A DNA stretch of 64,000 bases, taken from assembly GCF_044389085.1 (NCBI RefSeq), contig NZ_JBIRXP010000002.1, forward strand, positions 496,001 to 560,000, written 5' to 3'. The translations under genes were made by a program, and so were the position numbers. Each line of letters opens with the position of its first letter. Within the stretch, counting starts at the first letter, position 1. The notes beneath the pieces were generated by a model that was not told the DNA's origin, made no database searches, and saw nothing but the letters and a program-made list of their open reading frames with translations. The DNA comes from Isoptericola sp044389085. Lineage in GTDB: Bacteria > Actinomycetota > Actinomycetes > Actinomycetales > Cellulomonadaceae. Positions 18,135 through 26,939 of the stretch are shown here, piece by piece.

Positions 18135-19493
18135 ATGACCGAGACAATCTCTCAGCGCACAGCCTCCAGCGTCGGTGGCTCGATCGAGGCCACCGCCGTC
18201 CTCGAGTCGCTGCGCGAGCACCTGCTCGTCGACGGCTTCGACCTCGTGCTCGACCTCGAGCGCTCGCACGGCTCGACCCTCGTCGACGCCCGCGACGGCC
18301 GCGAGTGGACCGACCTGTTCACCTTCTTCGCCTCCAACCCCCTGGGCATGAACCACCCCGCCCTGTTCCGCGACCCGCTGTTCCGCGAGGAGCTCACCCG
18401 CGCCGCGATCAACAAGCCGTCGAACTCCGACGTCTACACCGTCGAGCTCGCCCGCTTCGTCGACGCCTTCGCGCGCGTGCTCGGCGACCCCGCCCTGCCG
18501 CACCTCTTCTTCGTCGACGGCGGCGCGCTCGCCGTCGAGAACGCCCTCAAGGTCGCCTTCGACTGGAAGTCGCGCCACAACGAGGCGCACGGCCGCTCGC
18601 CCGAGCTGGGCACCAAGGTGCTGCACCTGCAGCACGCGTTCCACGGCCGCTCGGGCTACACCATGTCCCTCACCAACACCGAGCCCGGCAAGGTCGCCCG
18701 CTTCCCGAAGTTCGACTGGCCGCGCATCAGCTCGCCCTACCCCGGTCACGACGCCGGCGGCGCGCTCCGCGACGTCGAGGCGCTCGAGGCCCAGGCGCTC
18801 GCCGAGGCGCGCGCCGCGTTCGAGGCGCACCCGCACGACATCGCCTGCTTCGTCGCCGAGCCGATCCAGGGGGAGGGCGGCGACCACCATCTGCGCGCCG
18901 AGTTCCTCCAGGCCATGCAGGCCCTGTGCCACGAGCACGACGCGCTGTTCGTCCTGGACGAGGTGCAGACCGGCGTCGGCATGACCGGGACGGCGTGGGC
19001 CTACCAGCAGCTCGGCGTCCAGCCCGACGTCGTCGCCTTCGGCAAGAAGGCCCAGGTGTGCGGAGTCATGGCGGGCGGCCGCGTCGACGAGATCGACGAC
19101 AACGTCTTCCACGTCTCCTCACGCATCAACTCCACCTGGGGCGGCAACCTCGCCGACATGGTCCGCTCCCGCCGCATCCTCGAGGTGATCGAGGCCGAGG
19201 GGCTGATCGAGCGCGCCGCGCACGTCGGGGCGGGGCTGCTGGCGCGGCTCGAGACGCTCGCCGCCGCGCACCCCGGCGTCGTCAGCGACCCCCGCGGCCG
19301 AGGGCTCATGTGCGCCGTGTCGCTGCCCTCGCGCGACGTGCGCGACGCCGTCCTGGCCGGGCTGCACGCCGAGGGGTGCCTCATCCTCGGCTGCGGCGAG
19401 CGGTCCGTGCGGTTCCGGCCGGCGCTGACGGTGGACGAGGCCGTGTTGGACTCTGCTGTTGCGGCTCTCGATCGCGTGGTGACGCGGGTCTGA
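18135..19493 (+). CDS. lat: L-lysine 6-aminotransferase
   Basis: 452-residue class III PLP aminotransferase that moves the epsilon-amino group of lysine to 2-oxoglutarate, giving 2-aminoadipate semialdehyde/piperideine-6-carboxylate. Visible: FFASNPLGMNHP, GGALAVENALK, EPIQGEGGD, LDEVQTGVG, and PLP lysine in FGKKAQ near 304; length and motifs fit LAT (Rv3290c type) rather than ornithine aminotransferase. Neighbouring Lrp gene supports lysine-responsive control. No aldehyde dehydrogenase or beta-lactam genes are nearby, so it probably serves lysine catabolism or persistence physiology. Followed by a very strong terminator. Confidence 0.93.
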   Translation: MTETISQRTASSVGGSIEATAVLESLREHLLVDGFDLVLDLERSHGSTLVDARDGREWTDLFTFFASNPLGMNHPALFRDPLFREELTRAAINKPSNSDVYTVELARFVDAFARVLGDPALPHLFFVDGGALAVENALKVAFDWKSRHNEAHGRSPELGTKVLHLQHAFHGRSGYTMSLTNTEPGKVARFPKFDWPRISSPYPGHDAGGALRDVEALEAQALAEARAAFEAHPHDIACFVAEPIQGEGGDHHLRAEFLQAMQALCHEHDALFVLDEVQTGVGMTGTAWAYQQLGVQPDVVAFGKKAQVCGVMAGGRVDEIDDNVFHVSSRINSTWGGNLADMVRSRRILEVIEAEGLIERAAHVGAGLLARLETLAAAHPGVVSDPRGRGLMCAVSLPSRDVRDAVLAGLHAEGCLILGCGERSVRFRPALTVDEAVLDSAVAALDRVVTRV

Positions 19494-19523
19494 GCTTGGG
19501 CCGAAACCTCGCTTTCGGTTGAC

Positions 19524-19628
19524 GGCCGGGCGGGGGATCGCGCGCACGGTAGCGTTCACGGGCGCCAGGGCGCCCTCCACTTCGGGACGTCTACTACCGT
19601 GCGCGCGATCCCCCGCCCGGCCTTTTTT
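19524..19628 (+). terminator. Intrinsic terminator with 28-bp perfect stem and T6
   Basis: Arms 19524-19551 and 19595-19622 are perfect reverse complements (28 bp). The loop is 43 bases and contains its own small palindrome, and TTTTTT follows at 19623-19628. It is 31 bases after the lat stop. A small 6-bp hairpin sits at 19501-19518. The stem is far longer than needed for termination. Confidence 0.9.
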
Positions 19629-19656
19629 CGTCTCGCGGTGGTGGCAGGCTGAGGTC

Positions 19657-20241
19657 GTGGCTGACTTTCACGTGGTCGTGGACGACGGCGAGACGGGGCT
19701 GGTGCTGACGGTGCTGCCCGGTGTGGGGTACACGGCGGAGGGGCCGGTGCTGGCGCGGCCTGCCGCTGCGCTGCGGTCTGATGGCTGGTCGGTGCGGACG
19801 GTGGTGTGGGACGGGCGGCCGGACTTCGACGTCGCGCGGCGGGTGTATGCCGACGTGCTGCGGGACGGCGTGGCCGCCGCGCCCTCGGCGGTGCACCTGG
19901 TGCTGGCGAAGTCGCTCGGCACGCTGGCGCTGCCCGTCGCCGTCGAGCTGGTGCTGGCCGGGGCGTGGCTGACGCCGCTGCTCACCACCGGCCGTACGCC
20001 CGAGGTGCGTGCCGCGGCCGCCGGTCTGGGCGCGTCCGGGGTGCCGGCGCTGCTGGCGGGCGGCACCGCCGACGGGCTGTGGGATGGCGCGCTGGCTGCG
20101 GCGTCCGGGGCGCGCGTGCTCGAGGTGGACGGCGGCGACCACTCGCTCGAGATCGACGGCGACCCGGAGCGCACGGCGCGGGCGCTCGACGACGTCACCG
20201 CCGCCGTCGTCGACCTGGCCGGGGCCGCGCGCGGCGAGTGA
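19657..20241 (+). CDS. Small alpha/beta-hydrolase-like protein
   Basis: 194 residues, cytoplasmic. Fold elements of a minimal alpha/beta hydrolase: PGVGYTAEGP oxyanion region, nucleophile-like AKSLGT (Ser about 88), Asp in GGTADGLWD, and His in GGDHSLE near the C-terminus. Substrate unknown. Start GTG 19657 is the first after the terminator; CAGGCT at 19645-19650 lies at -12 to -7, so a leaderless transcript is possible. The frame upstream crosses the terminator and is not coding. Followed by the 20279-20334 palindrome. Confidence 0.65.
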   Translation: MADFHVVVDDGETGLVLTVLPGVGYTAEGPVLARPAAALRSDGWSVRTVVWDGRPDFDVARRVYADVLRDGVAAAPSAVHLVLAKSLGTLALPVAVELVLAGAWLTPLLTTGRTPEVRAAAAGLGASGVPALLAGGTADGLWDGALAAASGARVLEVDGGDHSLEIDGDPERTARALDDVTAAVVDLAGAARGE

Positions 20242-20278
20242 TCGGTCGGAGGGCGGCATCCGTCGCGACCGTTCAGGA

Positions 20279-20334
20279 CGGCAGTTCGGGTTCACGTCGG
20301 CAGTTCGAACTGCCGACGTGAACCCGAACTGCCG
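20279..20334. repeat. 56-bp perfect palindrome built from CGGCAGTTC units
   Basis: Arms 20279-20306 and 20307-20334 are exact reverse complements without loop. CGGCAGTTC occurs at 20279 and 20298 and its complement at 20307 and 20326, a 19-bp period. This is the same design as the GAGGTAGT arrays (short core, about 20-bp period, central dyad, gene 3' ends). It supplies the last codons and stop of the AbiEi-like remnant. Confidence 0.88.
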
Positions 20335-20675
20335 CCGCGAGCGCGCGCGGGCGGCGGCGGGGGTGGCAACAGCGGGTTGACGCGTGCCGCGCGGCGGACC
20401 TCCGCCGGGAACCTGGCGAGCAGTCGTCGCGCGACGCCGTCGGGGTCGCGGGCGTCCCGGGCGACGAACCGCAGCGGTCGGATGCCGAGGTGCTCGACGA
20501 TCGCGTCCTCGCGCACCTTCTCCTCGAACAGTGCGCGTTCGGCGTCGTAGCCCGGGCCGAACGCGCCGTCGCGGTACTTGATGCGGCCGTCGAACTCGGC
20601 GAGCACGCGGTGCTCCGGCCAGGCGAGGTCGACGAAGAAGCGTCCGGCGTGGGTGTCGACCTGGAACTGCCGCGG
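20292..20675 (-). pseudogene. 5'-truncated remnant of an AbiEi/DUF559-like gene
   Basis: The 128-codon frame has no start codon at its beginning: an in-frame TGA (20678-20676) lies just upstream. It reads F-F-V-D-L-A-W-P-E-H-R-V-L-A-E-F-D-G and then KYRDG, the C-terminal nuclease-like segment of proteins annotated as type IV toxin-antitoxin AbiEi family or DUF559. The tail after about residue 105 is low-complexity proline followed by residues encoded by the palindrome. The N-terminal helix-turn-helix half is missing, so this is a decayed fragment. The first internal GTG is at 20606. Confidence 0.65.
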
Positions 20676-20878
20676 TCACGGCGTGAGGGCCGCGGCGCGA
20701 CACGCGGTCGATCGTTACTGATCCTTAACAGTGATTTTCACCACCAGAGGTCATGATGGCGATATGTTCCACGGCAACGCCGCCGTGTCCGCGTGAGCGC
20801 GGCCACGACGGCGTGCACGACGACGTGAACACACGCATGGCGACGGCGCCTTGGGCGACACGACGTGGGGAGAAGCCG

Positions 20879-22546
20879 GTGACGATGGGGCGAAGGGCTG
20901 CGGTGGCAACCGCGGCGACAGCGGTGGCGCTGGTGCTGGCGAGCTGTTCGGGCGGCGGCGGGGGCGACGACGACGGGGACGGCGGCGGAGGAGGCGGGAG
21001 CGACGCGGACGCCACGCTGCGGCTCGCGCTCGCGCAGGACGTCGAGACGCTGCTGCCGATGGACTCGAACGTCGCGGACAACATCTCCGTCCTCGACGTC
21101 GTGTACGACGGGCTGGTCCGCTACGACCCCGAGACCACGGAGCCGTACAACTACGTGGCCGAGAGCGTCGAGAGCGAGGACAACACCGTCTGGACGATCA
21201 CGATCAAGCCGGACCTCACGTTCCAGAACGGCGAGCCGGTGGACGCCGACGCGTTCGCCCGCGCCTGGAACTACGCCGCGTACGGCCCGAACGCGATGGC
21301 GAACAACTACTTCTTCGAGCGGATCGCGGGCTACGACGCGATGCAGGGCGAGACCGACGACGACGGCAACGTCACCATGGAGCCCGAGGCGGACACGCTC
21401 TCGGGCCTCAAGGTCGTCGACCCCCAGACGCTCGAGGTCACGCTCACCGGCCCGTTCGCCGGGTTCGGCACGATGCTCGGCTACACCGGCTTCTACCCCA
21501 TCGCGCAGGAGTGCCTCGACGACATCGAGGCGTGCGCCGTCAAGCCGATCGGCAACGGCCCCTTCCAGGTGGACCAGTGGGACCAGGGCGTGAGCCTCAC
21601 CGCCTCGCGGTGGGAGGACTACCCCCTCGAGGAGACCCCGGAGTACGGCTCCATCGAGTGGACCGAGTACGCGGGCACCGAGAACTGGCCCGACTTCCAG
21701 GCGGGCAACCTCGACTTCGCCGTCCCGCCGCCGGCCGAGATGGCCGCGGCGAAGAACGACCCGGACCTGCAGGAGCGGTTCGTCGAGGGACCCGGCGCGG
21801 CGCTCACCTACCTGGCGTTCCCGCTGTACGAGGACGGGCCGTGGCAGGACATCGAGTTCCGCAAGGCGATCTCGCTGGCCATCGACCGGCAGGGCATCAT
21901 CGACGCCCTGCTGCCCGGTGAGCGCGTCGCGGCGGACAGCTGGGTGGTGCCCGACGGCGTCCCCGGCGGCGAGGCGGGCACCTGCGAGTGGTGCACCTTC
22001 GACGCCGCCGCGGCGAAGGCGGCGCTCGAGAAGGCCGGCGGCTGGCCCGACGGCGAGAAGCTGACCATCCACCTCGGCCAGGACGAGACCGAGCAGGCCC
22101 TGTTCAAGGCGATCGGCGACTCCATCCAGGAGAACCTCGGCATCCCCTACGAGCTCGACCCGACACCGGACTACTTCGACCGGCGCTCCGCCCGCGACTT
22201 CTCCGGCCCGTTCCGGTCCAACTGGTTCCCGGACTACCCGCTCAACGAGAACTACCTTGCCCCGGTCTACGCGAGCGGCGACCCCGAGAACGGCAACGTC
22301 AACTTCGGCTACTACAGCGAGGACTTCGAGGCGGCCATCAAGGCGGGCGACGAGGCGGCGACCCTCGACGAGGCGGTCACGCACTACCAGGAGGCCGAGG
22401 CCGTGCTGGCCCAGGACTTCCCGACCGTGCCCGTCGTCTTCTCGGTGAACTCGTACTACTACAGCGAGAACGTCTCGAACGTCGTCCTCGACCCGTTCAG
22501 CGGCGAGCCCAAGCTGCGCCTGCTGGAGGTCACGAACGGCATGTGA
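20879..22546 (+). CDS. Peptide ABC transporter substrate-binding lipoprotein
   Basis: 555 residues, SBP family 5 (DppA/OppA type). Signal peptide ending in lipobox L-A-S-C, then a Gly/Asp-rich linker and the large two-lobe fold with DVVYDGLVRYDPET and FRKAISLAIDRQ. It binds oligopeptides outside the membrane. GTG 20879 is chosen because GGGGAG lies six bases upstream; the frame extends to 20753 but without a signal-like start. First gene of a seven-gene operon. The 200 bases before it contain an AT-rich patch (20713-20768), probably the promoter. Confidence 0.92.
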   Translation: MTMGRRAAVATAATAVALVLASCSGGGGGDDDGDGGGGGGSDADATLRLALAQDVETLLPMDSNVADNISVLDVVYDGLVRYDPETTEPYNYVAESVESEDNTVWTITIKPDLTFQNGEPVDADAFARAWNYAAYGPNAMANNYFFERIAGYDAMQGETDDDGNVTMEPEADTLSGLKVVDPQTLEVTLTGPFAGFGTMLGYTGFYPIAQECLDDIEACAVKPIGNGPFQVDQWDQGVSLTASRWEDYPLEETPEYGSIEWTEYAGTENWPDFQAGNLDFAVPPPAEMAAAKNDPDLQERFVEGPGAALTYLAFPLYEDGPWQDIEFRKAISLAIDRQGIIDALLPGERVAADSWVVPDGVPGGEAGTCEWCTFDAAAAKAALEKAGGWPDGEKLTIHLGQDETEQALFKAIGDSIQENLGIPYELDPTPDYFDRRSARDFSGPFRSNWFPDYPLNENYLAPVYASGDPENGNVNFGYYSEDFEAAIKAGDEAATLDEAVTHYQEAEAVLAQDFPTVPVVFSVNSYYYSENVSNVVLDPFSGEPKLRLLEVTNGM

Positions 22547-22578
22547 CGTCGCGACGCCGGTCGACGCCGTCGCCGGTC

Positions 22579-22615
22579 GAGCTCGTCGGGACCCGCCCGC
22601 GGTCCCGACGAGCTC
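22579..22615 (+). terminator. Intra-operon hairpin between binding protein and permease
   Basis: Perfect 15-bp arms 22579-22593 and 22601-22615, 7-base loop, no T run. Such hairpins stabilise the upstream mRNA end or attenuate, letting the binding protein be made in excess over the permeases. Confidence 0.6.
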
Positions 22616-22643
22616 GGCCGCCTCACCACCAGAAAGACTGTGA

Positions 22644-23648
22644 ATGGGCCGCTACATCCTCCGCCGCTCCCTGCTGGGCGTGGCCACCCTGCTGCTCGTG
22701 ATGTTCGTGCTGCACCTGCTCACGACGTTCGCGATCCAGCTCAACGGCAACCCCGCGCTCGCGTTCTTCGGCGAGCGGGTGCCCACCGACGCCCAGCTCG
22801 CGGCCGTCGAGAAGCGCTTCGGCCTCGACGACCCCTGCTACGACCAGACGGGCAACCCGTGCCTGGGCCCCTTCGTCGAGCGGCTCGGCGCCTACGCGCA
22901 GGGCGACTTCGGCACCAACCTGCGGGGACGCGAGGTCACCGACATCGTCGCGACGGCGGCGCCGAACACGCTCAAGCTGTTCCTCGTCGTGACGATCGTG
23001 TGGTTCCTGCTCGGCATGGGCCTCGGCACGGTCGCCGCGCGCTGGCGCGGCCGGTCGGCCGATCACGGCATCCGGCTGACGTCGGTGCTCATCGACGCGT
23101 TCCCGATCTTCGTGCTGCTGCTCGTCTACCGGTACGTGTTCGCCGTCCCGCTGAACGCGTGGGCCACGGAGACGTTCGGGGCCGGCAGCCTGCCCGCCCT
23201 GTGGTTCCGGCCCTCGTTCGACGACGACCACCCGTGGGCGACCCTGCTCGTCCCTGGCATCCTGCTGGGCCTGGCCGGGTCGGCGGCGTTCATCCGCCTG
23301 GTGCGCGCGAGCCAGCTCGAGTCGTACACCGGCGACCACGTCCGCACGGCTCGCTCGCGCGGGCTGAACGAGCGGCACGTGGTGGTGCACCACGTGGTGC
23401 GCAACTCGGCGGTCCCGGTCGTGACGGCGGTGGGGCTGACGTTCACGGAGGCGCTCGCGGGCGCCGTCATCACCGAGGGGATGATGAACATCTACGGCAT
23501 GGGCGGGGTGCTGTGGGAGGCGGTGCGCGGCACCGACGTGGCCCTCGTCCTCGGCGTGGTGACCATCCTGGCGGCCGTGACGGTGGCCGTGATGCTGGTG
23601 GTCGACATCGCCTACGCCGCCCTCGACCCGAGGATCCGCTATGCCTGA
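22644..23648 (+). CDS. Peptide ABC transporter permease (DppB type)
   Basis: 334 residues, six predicted membrane helices, first helix at the N-terminus (about 8-28). BPD_transp motif near residues 225-260 (TARSRGLNERHVVVHHVVRN) contacts the ATPases, and EGMMNIYGMGGVL follows. Its 3' end overlaps the next gene by eight bases. Confidence 0.93.
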   Translation: MGRYILRRSLLGVATLLLVMFVLHLLTTFAIQLNGNPALAFFGERVPTDAQLAAVEKRFGLDDPCYDQTGNPCLGPFVERLGAYAQGDFGTNLRGREVTDIVATAAPNTLKLFLVVTIVWFLLGMGLGTVAARWRGRSADHGIRLTSVLIDAFPIFVLLLVYRYVFAVPLNAWATETFGAGSLPALWFRPSFDDDHPWATLLVPGILLGLAGSAAFIRLVRASQLESYTGDHVRTARSRGLNERHVVVHHVVRNSAVPVVTAVGLTFTEALAGAVITEGMMNIYGMGGVLWEAVRGTDVALVLGVVTILAAVTVAVMLVVDIAYAALDPRIRYA

Positions 23649-24573
23649 GCCCACCGCAGCCACCACGACGCCCGACGCCCCGCCGACGGACGCCTCGGCG
23701 TCGCTCGGCGGGGACGCCTGGCGCCGGTTGCGCCGCCGTCCGGACGTCATCGTGTCGGCGGTGGTCGTGGCCTTCTTCGCGGTCATGGCGGCGTTCCCGA
23801 CGCTGTTCACCAGCACCGACCCGCAGCGCTGCATCATCGGGGACTCGAAGACCCGGCCGCAGGGGCTCGGGGAGCCGCACCCGCTCGGCACCGACGTGCA
23901 CGGGTGCGACATGCTGGCGCAGCTCGTGCACGGGGCGCGACCGTCGCTCCTGCTGGCGTTCGTCGTGGTCGGCGCGTCCGTGATCATCGGCATCGTCCTC
24001 GGGCTGCTCGCCGGGTACTACCTCGGCTGGGTGGACACGGTCGTCTCGCGGACCATCGAGGTGTTCCTGGTGATCCCGCTGCTGCTCGCCGCGCTGCTCC
24101 TGCTCTCCCTCTTCCGCAACGTGAGCGTGGGGAGCGGGGCGTTCGACGTCATCCTGCTCCCGGCGCTCGTGCTCACGCTGTTCGGCTGGATGGGGTACGC
24201 GAGGTACGTCCGGGCGGCCACGCTGGAGGCGAAGAACCTCGACTACGTGACCGCGGCCCGCGCCCTGGGGGCCTCCGACCTGCGGGTCATGGTGCGCCAC
24301 GTGCTCCCCAACGCGATCGGGCCGGTGACGGCGCTGGTGCCGACGGCGATCGCCGGGGTCATCAGCGCGGAGGCGGTGCTGGCGTTCCTCGGCATCGGGG
24401 TGCGACCGCCCGCGATCAGCTGGGGGATCATGATCACGAACGGCGCCGAGTGGGTGACCGGCGGCTACCCGTACCTGCTCCTCTACCCGCTCGGGTGCCT
24501 CGTCCTCACGGTGCTGGCGCTCGTCGTGCTCGGCGACGCGCTGCGCGACGCCCTCGACCCGAGGCTCCGGTGA
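23641..24573 (+). CDS. Peptide ABC transporter permease (DppC type)
   Basis: 310 residues with an N-terminal cytoplasmic tail, the HPLGTDVHGCDMLAQLVHGAR motif of DppC/OppC proteins, and the EAA-like segment TAARALGASDLRVMVRHVLP. Partner of the DppB-type permease. Its stop overlaps the GTG of the ATPase gene. Confidence 0.93.
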   Translation: MPEPTAATTTPDAPPTDASASLGGDAWRRLRRRPDVIVSAVVVAFFAVMAAFPTLFTSTDPQRCIIGDSKTRPQGLGEPHPLGTDVHGCDMLAQLVHGARPSLLLAFVVVGASVIIGIVLGLLAGYYLGWVDTVVSRTIEVFLVIPLLLAALLLLSLFRNVSVGSGAFDVILLPALVLTLFGWMGYARYVRAATLEAKNLDYVTAARALGASDLRVMVRHVLPNAIGPVTALVPTAIAGVISAEAVLAFLGIGVRPPAISWGIMITNGAEWVTGGYPYLLLYPLGCLVLTVLALVVLGDALRDALDPRLR

Positions 24574-25661
24574 CCGCGATGACAGGCATGACAGACATGA
24601 CCGGCATGACGGAGACGACGACCCGGGGCACGACCGCCGCGCCCGGCGCAGCACGGTCGGCCGGGGACGTCCTGCTCGAGGTCGAGGACCTGGCGGTCGA
24701 GTTCCGGTCCGACGACGGCGCGGTGCGCGCCGTCGACGGCCTCAGCTACCGCGTGGAGGCCGGCCGCACCCTCGCGCTGGTGGGCGAGTCCGGCTGCGGC
24801 AAGTCGGTGAGCTCGCTGGCGGTGATGGGGCTGCTGCCGCCCACGGCGCGGGTCGTGCGCGGCTCCGCCCGCTACCGCGGCACCGACCTGCTGACGCTGT
24901 CGCCGACCAAGCACCGCGTGCACTGCGGCACGCACGTCGCGATGGTCTTCCAGGACGCGCTGGCCGCGCTCAACCCCGTGCACACGGTGGGCTACCAGCT
25001 CACCGAGTCGCTGCGGGCGCGGACCGGCACGTCGCGGCGCGAGGCACGGCGGCGCGCGGTCGAGCTGCTCGACCTGGTGAAGGTGCCGAACGCCGCGCAG
25101 CGGGTGGACGAGTACCCGCACCAGTTCTCCGGGGGCATGCGGCAGCGCGTGATGATCGCGTCCGCGCTGGCGCTCGACCCCGACGTGCTCATCGCCGACG
25201 AGCCGACGACGGCGCTCGACGTCACCGTGCAGGCGCAGGTGCTGCGGCTGCTCGCGGAGATCCAGGCCGAGCGGCGGATGGGGCTCGTGCTCATCACCCA
25301 CGACCTCGGCGTCGTCGCGGGCGTCGCCGACGACGTCACCGTGATGTACGCGGGCCGCGCCGTGGAGCACGCGCCCGTGCGCGACCTGTACGCCGCGCCC
25401 GCCCACCCGTACACCAGGGCCCTGCTGCGCTCGGTGCCGCGGCTCGACGCGGCGGACGCGCAGGCCGGAGGGCGTCTCCCGGTCGTCCCGGGCCGCCCGC
25501 CGGCACCCGGGAACGTGCCGCCGGGCTGCCCGTTCCACCCGCGCTGCGACCTGGCGCAGGACCTGTGCCGCACGGTCGAGCCGCCGCTCGACGACGTCGC
25601 CCACGGCCGGTCGTCGGCCTGCCACTTCGCCGCCGAGCTCCTGGGAGGCGCCCGTGCCTGA
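24570..25661 (+). CDS. Peptide ABC transporter ATPase (DppD type)
   Basis: 363 residues. Walker A GESGCGKS near 72-79, signature FSGGMRQR near 186, Walker B VLIADEPTTALD, and the C-terminal oligopeptide/dipeptide domain with Cys-rich GCPFHPRCD. GTG 24570 overlaps the permease stop with GAGG upstream. The first codons contain a 9-bp near-repeat giving ATG at 24579, 24588, 24597 and 24606, so initiation could occur at several places. Confidence 0.93.
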   Translation: MTAMTGMTDMTGMTETTTRGTTAAPGAARSAGDVLLEVEDLAVEFRSDDGAVRAVDGLSYRVEAGRTLALVGESGCGKSVSSLAVMGLLPPTARVVRGSARYRGTDLLTLSPTKHRVHCGTHVAMVFQDALAALNPVHTVGYQLTESLRARTGTSRREARRRAVELLDLVKVPNAAQRVDEYPHQFSGGMRQRVMIASALALDPDVLIADEPTTALDVTVQAQVLRLLAEIQAERRMGLVLITHDLGVVAGVADDVTVMYAGRAVEHAPVRDLYAAPAHPYTRALLRSVPRLDAADAQAGGRLPVVPGRPPAPGNVPPGCPFHPRCDLAQDLCRTVEPPLDDVAHGRSSACHFAAELLGGARA

Positions 25662-26937
25662 GACCGCCGCCGGCCCCGTCGCCGCCGCACCCACGACGTC
25701 CGACGACGTCGTCCTCGAGGTGCGCGACCTGGCCAAGTCCTACCCGGTGCGCCGGGGTGTCGTCCTCCGGCGCACGGTGGGCCAGGTGCAGGCCGTGGAC
25801 GGGGTGTCCCTGGCCCTGCGCCGCGGGCGCACCCTCGGGCTCGTGGGGGAGTCCGGCTCCGGGAAGTCCACGCTCGCGCGGGTGCTGGTCGGGATCGAGA
25901 AGCCGACCCGCGGGCAGGTCCTCGTCGACGGCGAGGACGTGTCGACGATGTCGCGCGCCGCGCGACGCGAGCTGCGCCGCAACGTCCAGATGGTCTTCCA
26001 GGACCCGTACACGTCGCTGAACCCTCGGATGTCGGTGGGGGAGATCGTCGCGGAGCCGTTCCGCATCCACCGCGACGCCGCCCCCGCCGGCGGCCGGCGC
26101 CGGGCGGTGGCCGAGCTGCTCGAGCTCGTCGGCCTCGATCCCGACCACGCGCACCGCTACCCGCACCAGTTCTCGGGCGGGCAGCGCCAGCGTGTCGGCA
26201 TCGCCCGCGCGCTCGCGGTCAAGCCGCGGGTGCTGGTCTGCGACGAGCCCGTCTCGGCCCTCGACGTGTCCGTGCAGGGCCAGGTCATCAACCTGCTGGA
26301 GGACCTGCAGGACGAGCTCGGCCTGTCGTACCTGTTCATCGCCCACGACCTCGCCGTGGTGCAGCACATCGCCGACGAGGTCGCGGTGATGTACCTGGGC
26401 CGGGTCGTCGAGGAGGGCGACCGGCCGGCCGTCTACGGGGACGCGCACCACCCCTACACGCGGGCCCTGCTGTCCGCCGTGCCGGTGCCGGACCCGGACG
26501 CCCGGCCCGCCGACGCCGACCTGCTGCTCGACGGCGACCCGCCGTCGCCCGCCGACCCGCCGTCCGGCTGCCGCTTCCACACGCGCTGCTGGCTCGCGCG
26601 CCGCCTCGCTGCCGAGGAGGGCGTCACGGGCGACGGGCCGGAGGACGTGCCCGCGCGCTGCCGCACCGAGGACCCGGTGCTCGTGCCGCTCGGCCGCCGC
26701 GGCGACGGCGGGACCCGTGGTGCCGCGGCCGTCGTGCCGCACGCCGCCGCGTGCCACTTCGCGCGGGAGGCGGCCGCGCTCGGTGGGGGTCCGACGTCCG
26801 CCGCCGAGACGCCGTCCGGCCCGGACCGGGCCGTCGAGCAGGACGCCGAGCAGGACCCCGACGACCACGAGCCGGGTGCCGACCCCGTGCCCGAGACCGT
26901 CCCCGACAGCCCCGTCCTCGAGAGCAGGGAGCGCTGA
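25654..26937 (+). CDS. Peptide ABC transporter ATPase (DppF type)
   Basis: 427 residues, longer than the usual 320-350. Walker A GESGSGKST near 65-73, signature FSGGQRQR near 173, Walker B VLVCDEPVSALD, C-terminal GCRFHTRCW. The last 75 or so residues are an acidic, Pro-rich, probably disordered tail. Overlaps the DppD-type gene by eight bases. Confidence 0.92.
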   Translation: MPETAAGPVAAAPTTSDDVVLEVRDLAKSYPVRRGVVLRRTVGQVQAVDGVSLALRRGRTLGLVGESGSGKSTLARVLVGIEKPTRGQVLVDGEDVSTMSRAARRELRRNVQMVFQDPYTSLNPRMSVGEIVAEPFRIHRDAAPAGGRRRAVAELLELVGLDPDHAHRYPHQFSGGQRQRVGIARALAVKPRVLVCDEPVSALDVSVQGQVINLLEDLQDELGLSYLFIAHDLAVVQHIADEVAVMYLGRVVEEGDRPAVYGDAHHPYTRALLSAVPVPDPDARPADADLLLDGDPPSPADPPSGCRFHTRCWLARRLAAEEGVTGDGPEDVPARCRTEDPVLVPLGRRGDGGTRGAAAVVPHAAACHFAREAAALGGGPTSAAETPSGPDRAVEQDAEQDPDDHEPGADPVPETVPDSPVLESRER

Positions 26938-26939
26938 CC

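Noticed and set aside
18135..19493. lat as part of a beta-lactam biosynthesis cluster
   Set aside because: No ACV synthetase, IPNS or related genes are nearby; the Lrp-lat pair also occurs in non-producers.
19519..19656. Longer start for the small hydrolase
   Set aside because: It would encode the lat terminator stem.
20753..20878. Longer start for the peptide-binding protein
   Set aside because: The extension places 40 or more residues before the signal peptide; GTG 20879 has a proper ribosome site.
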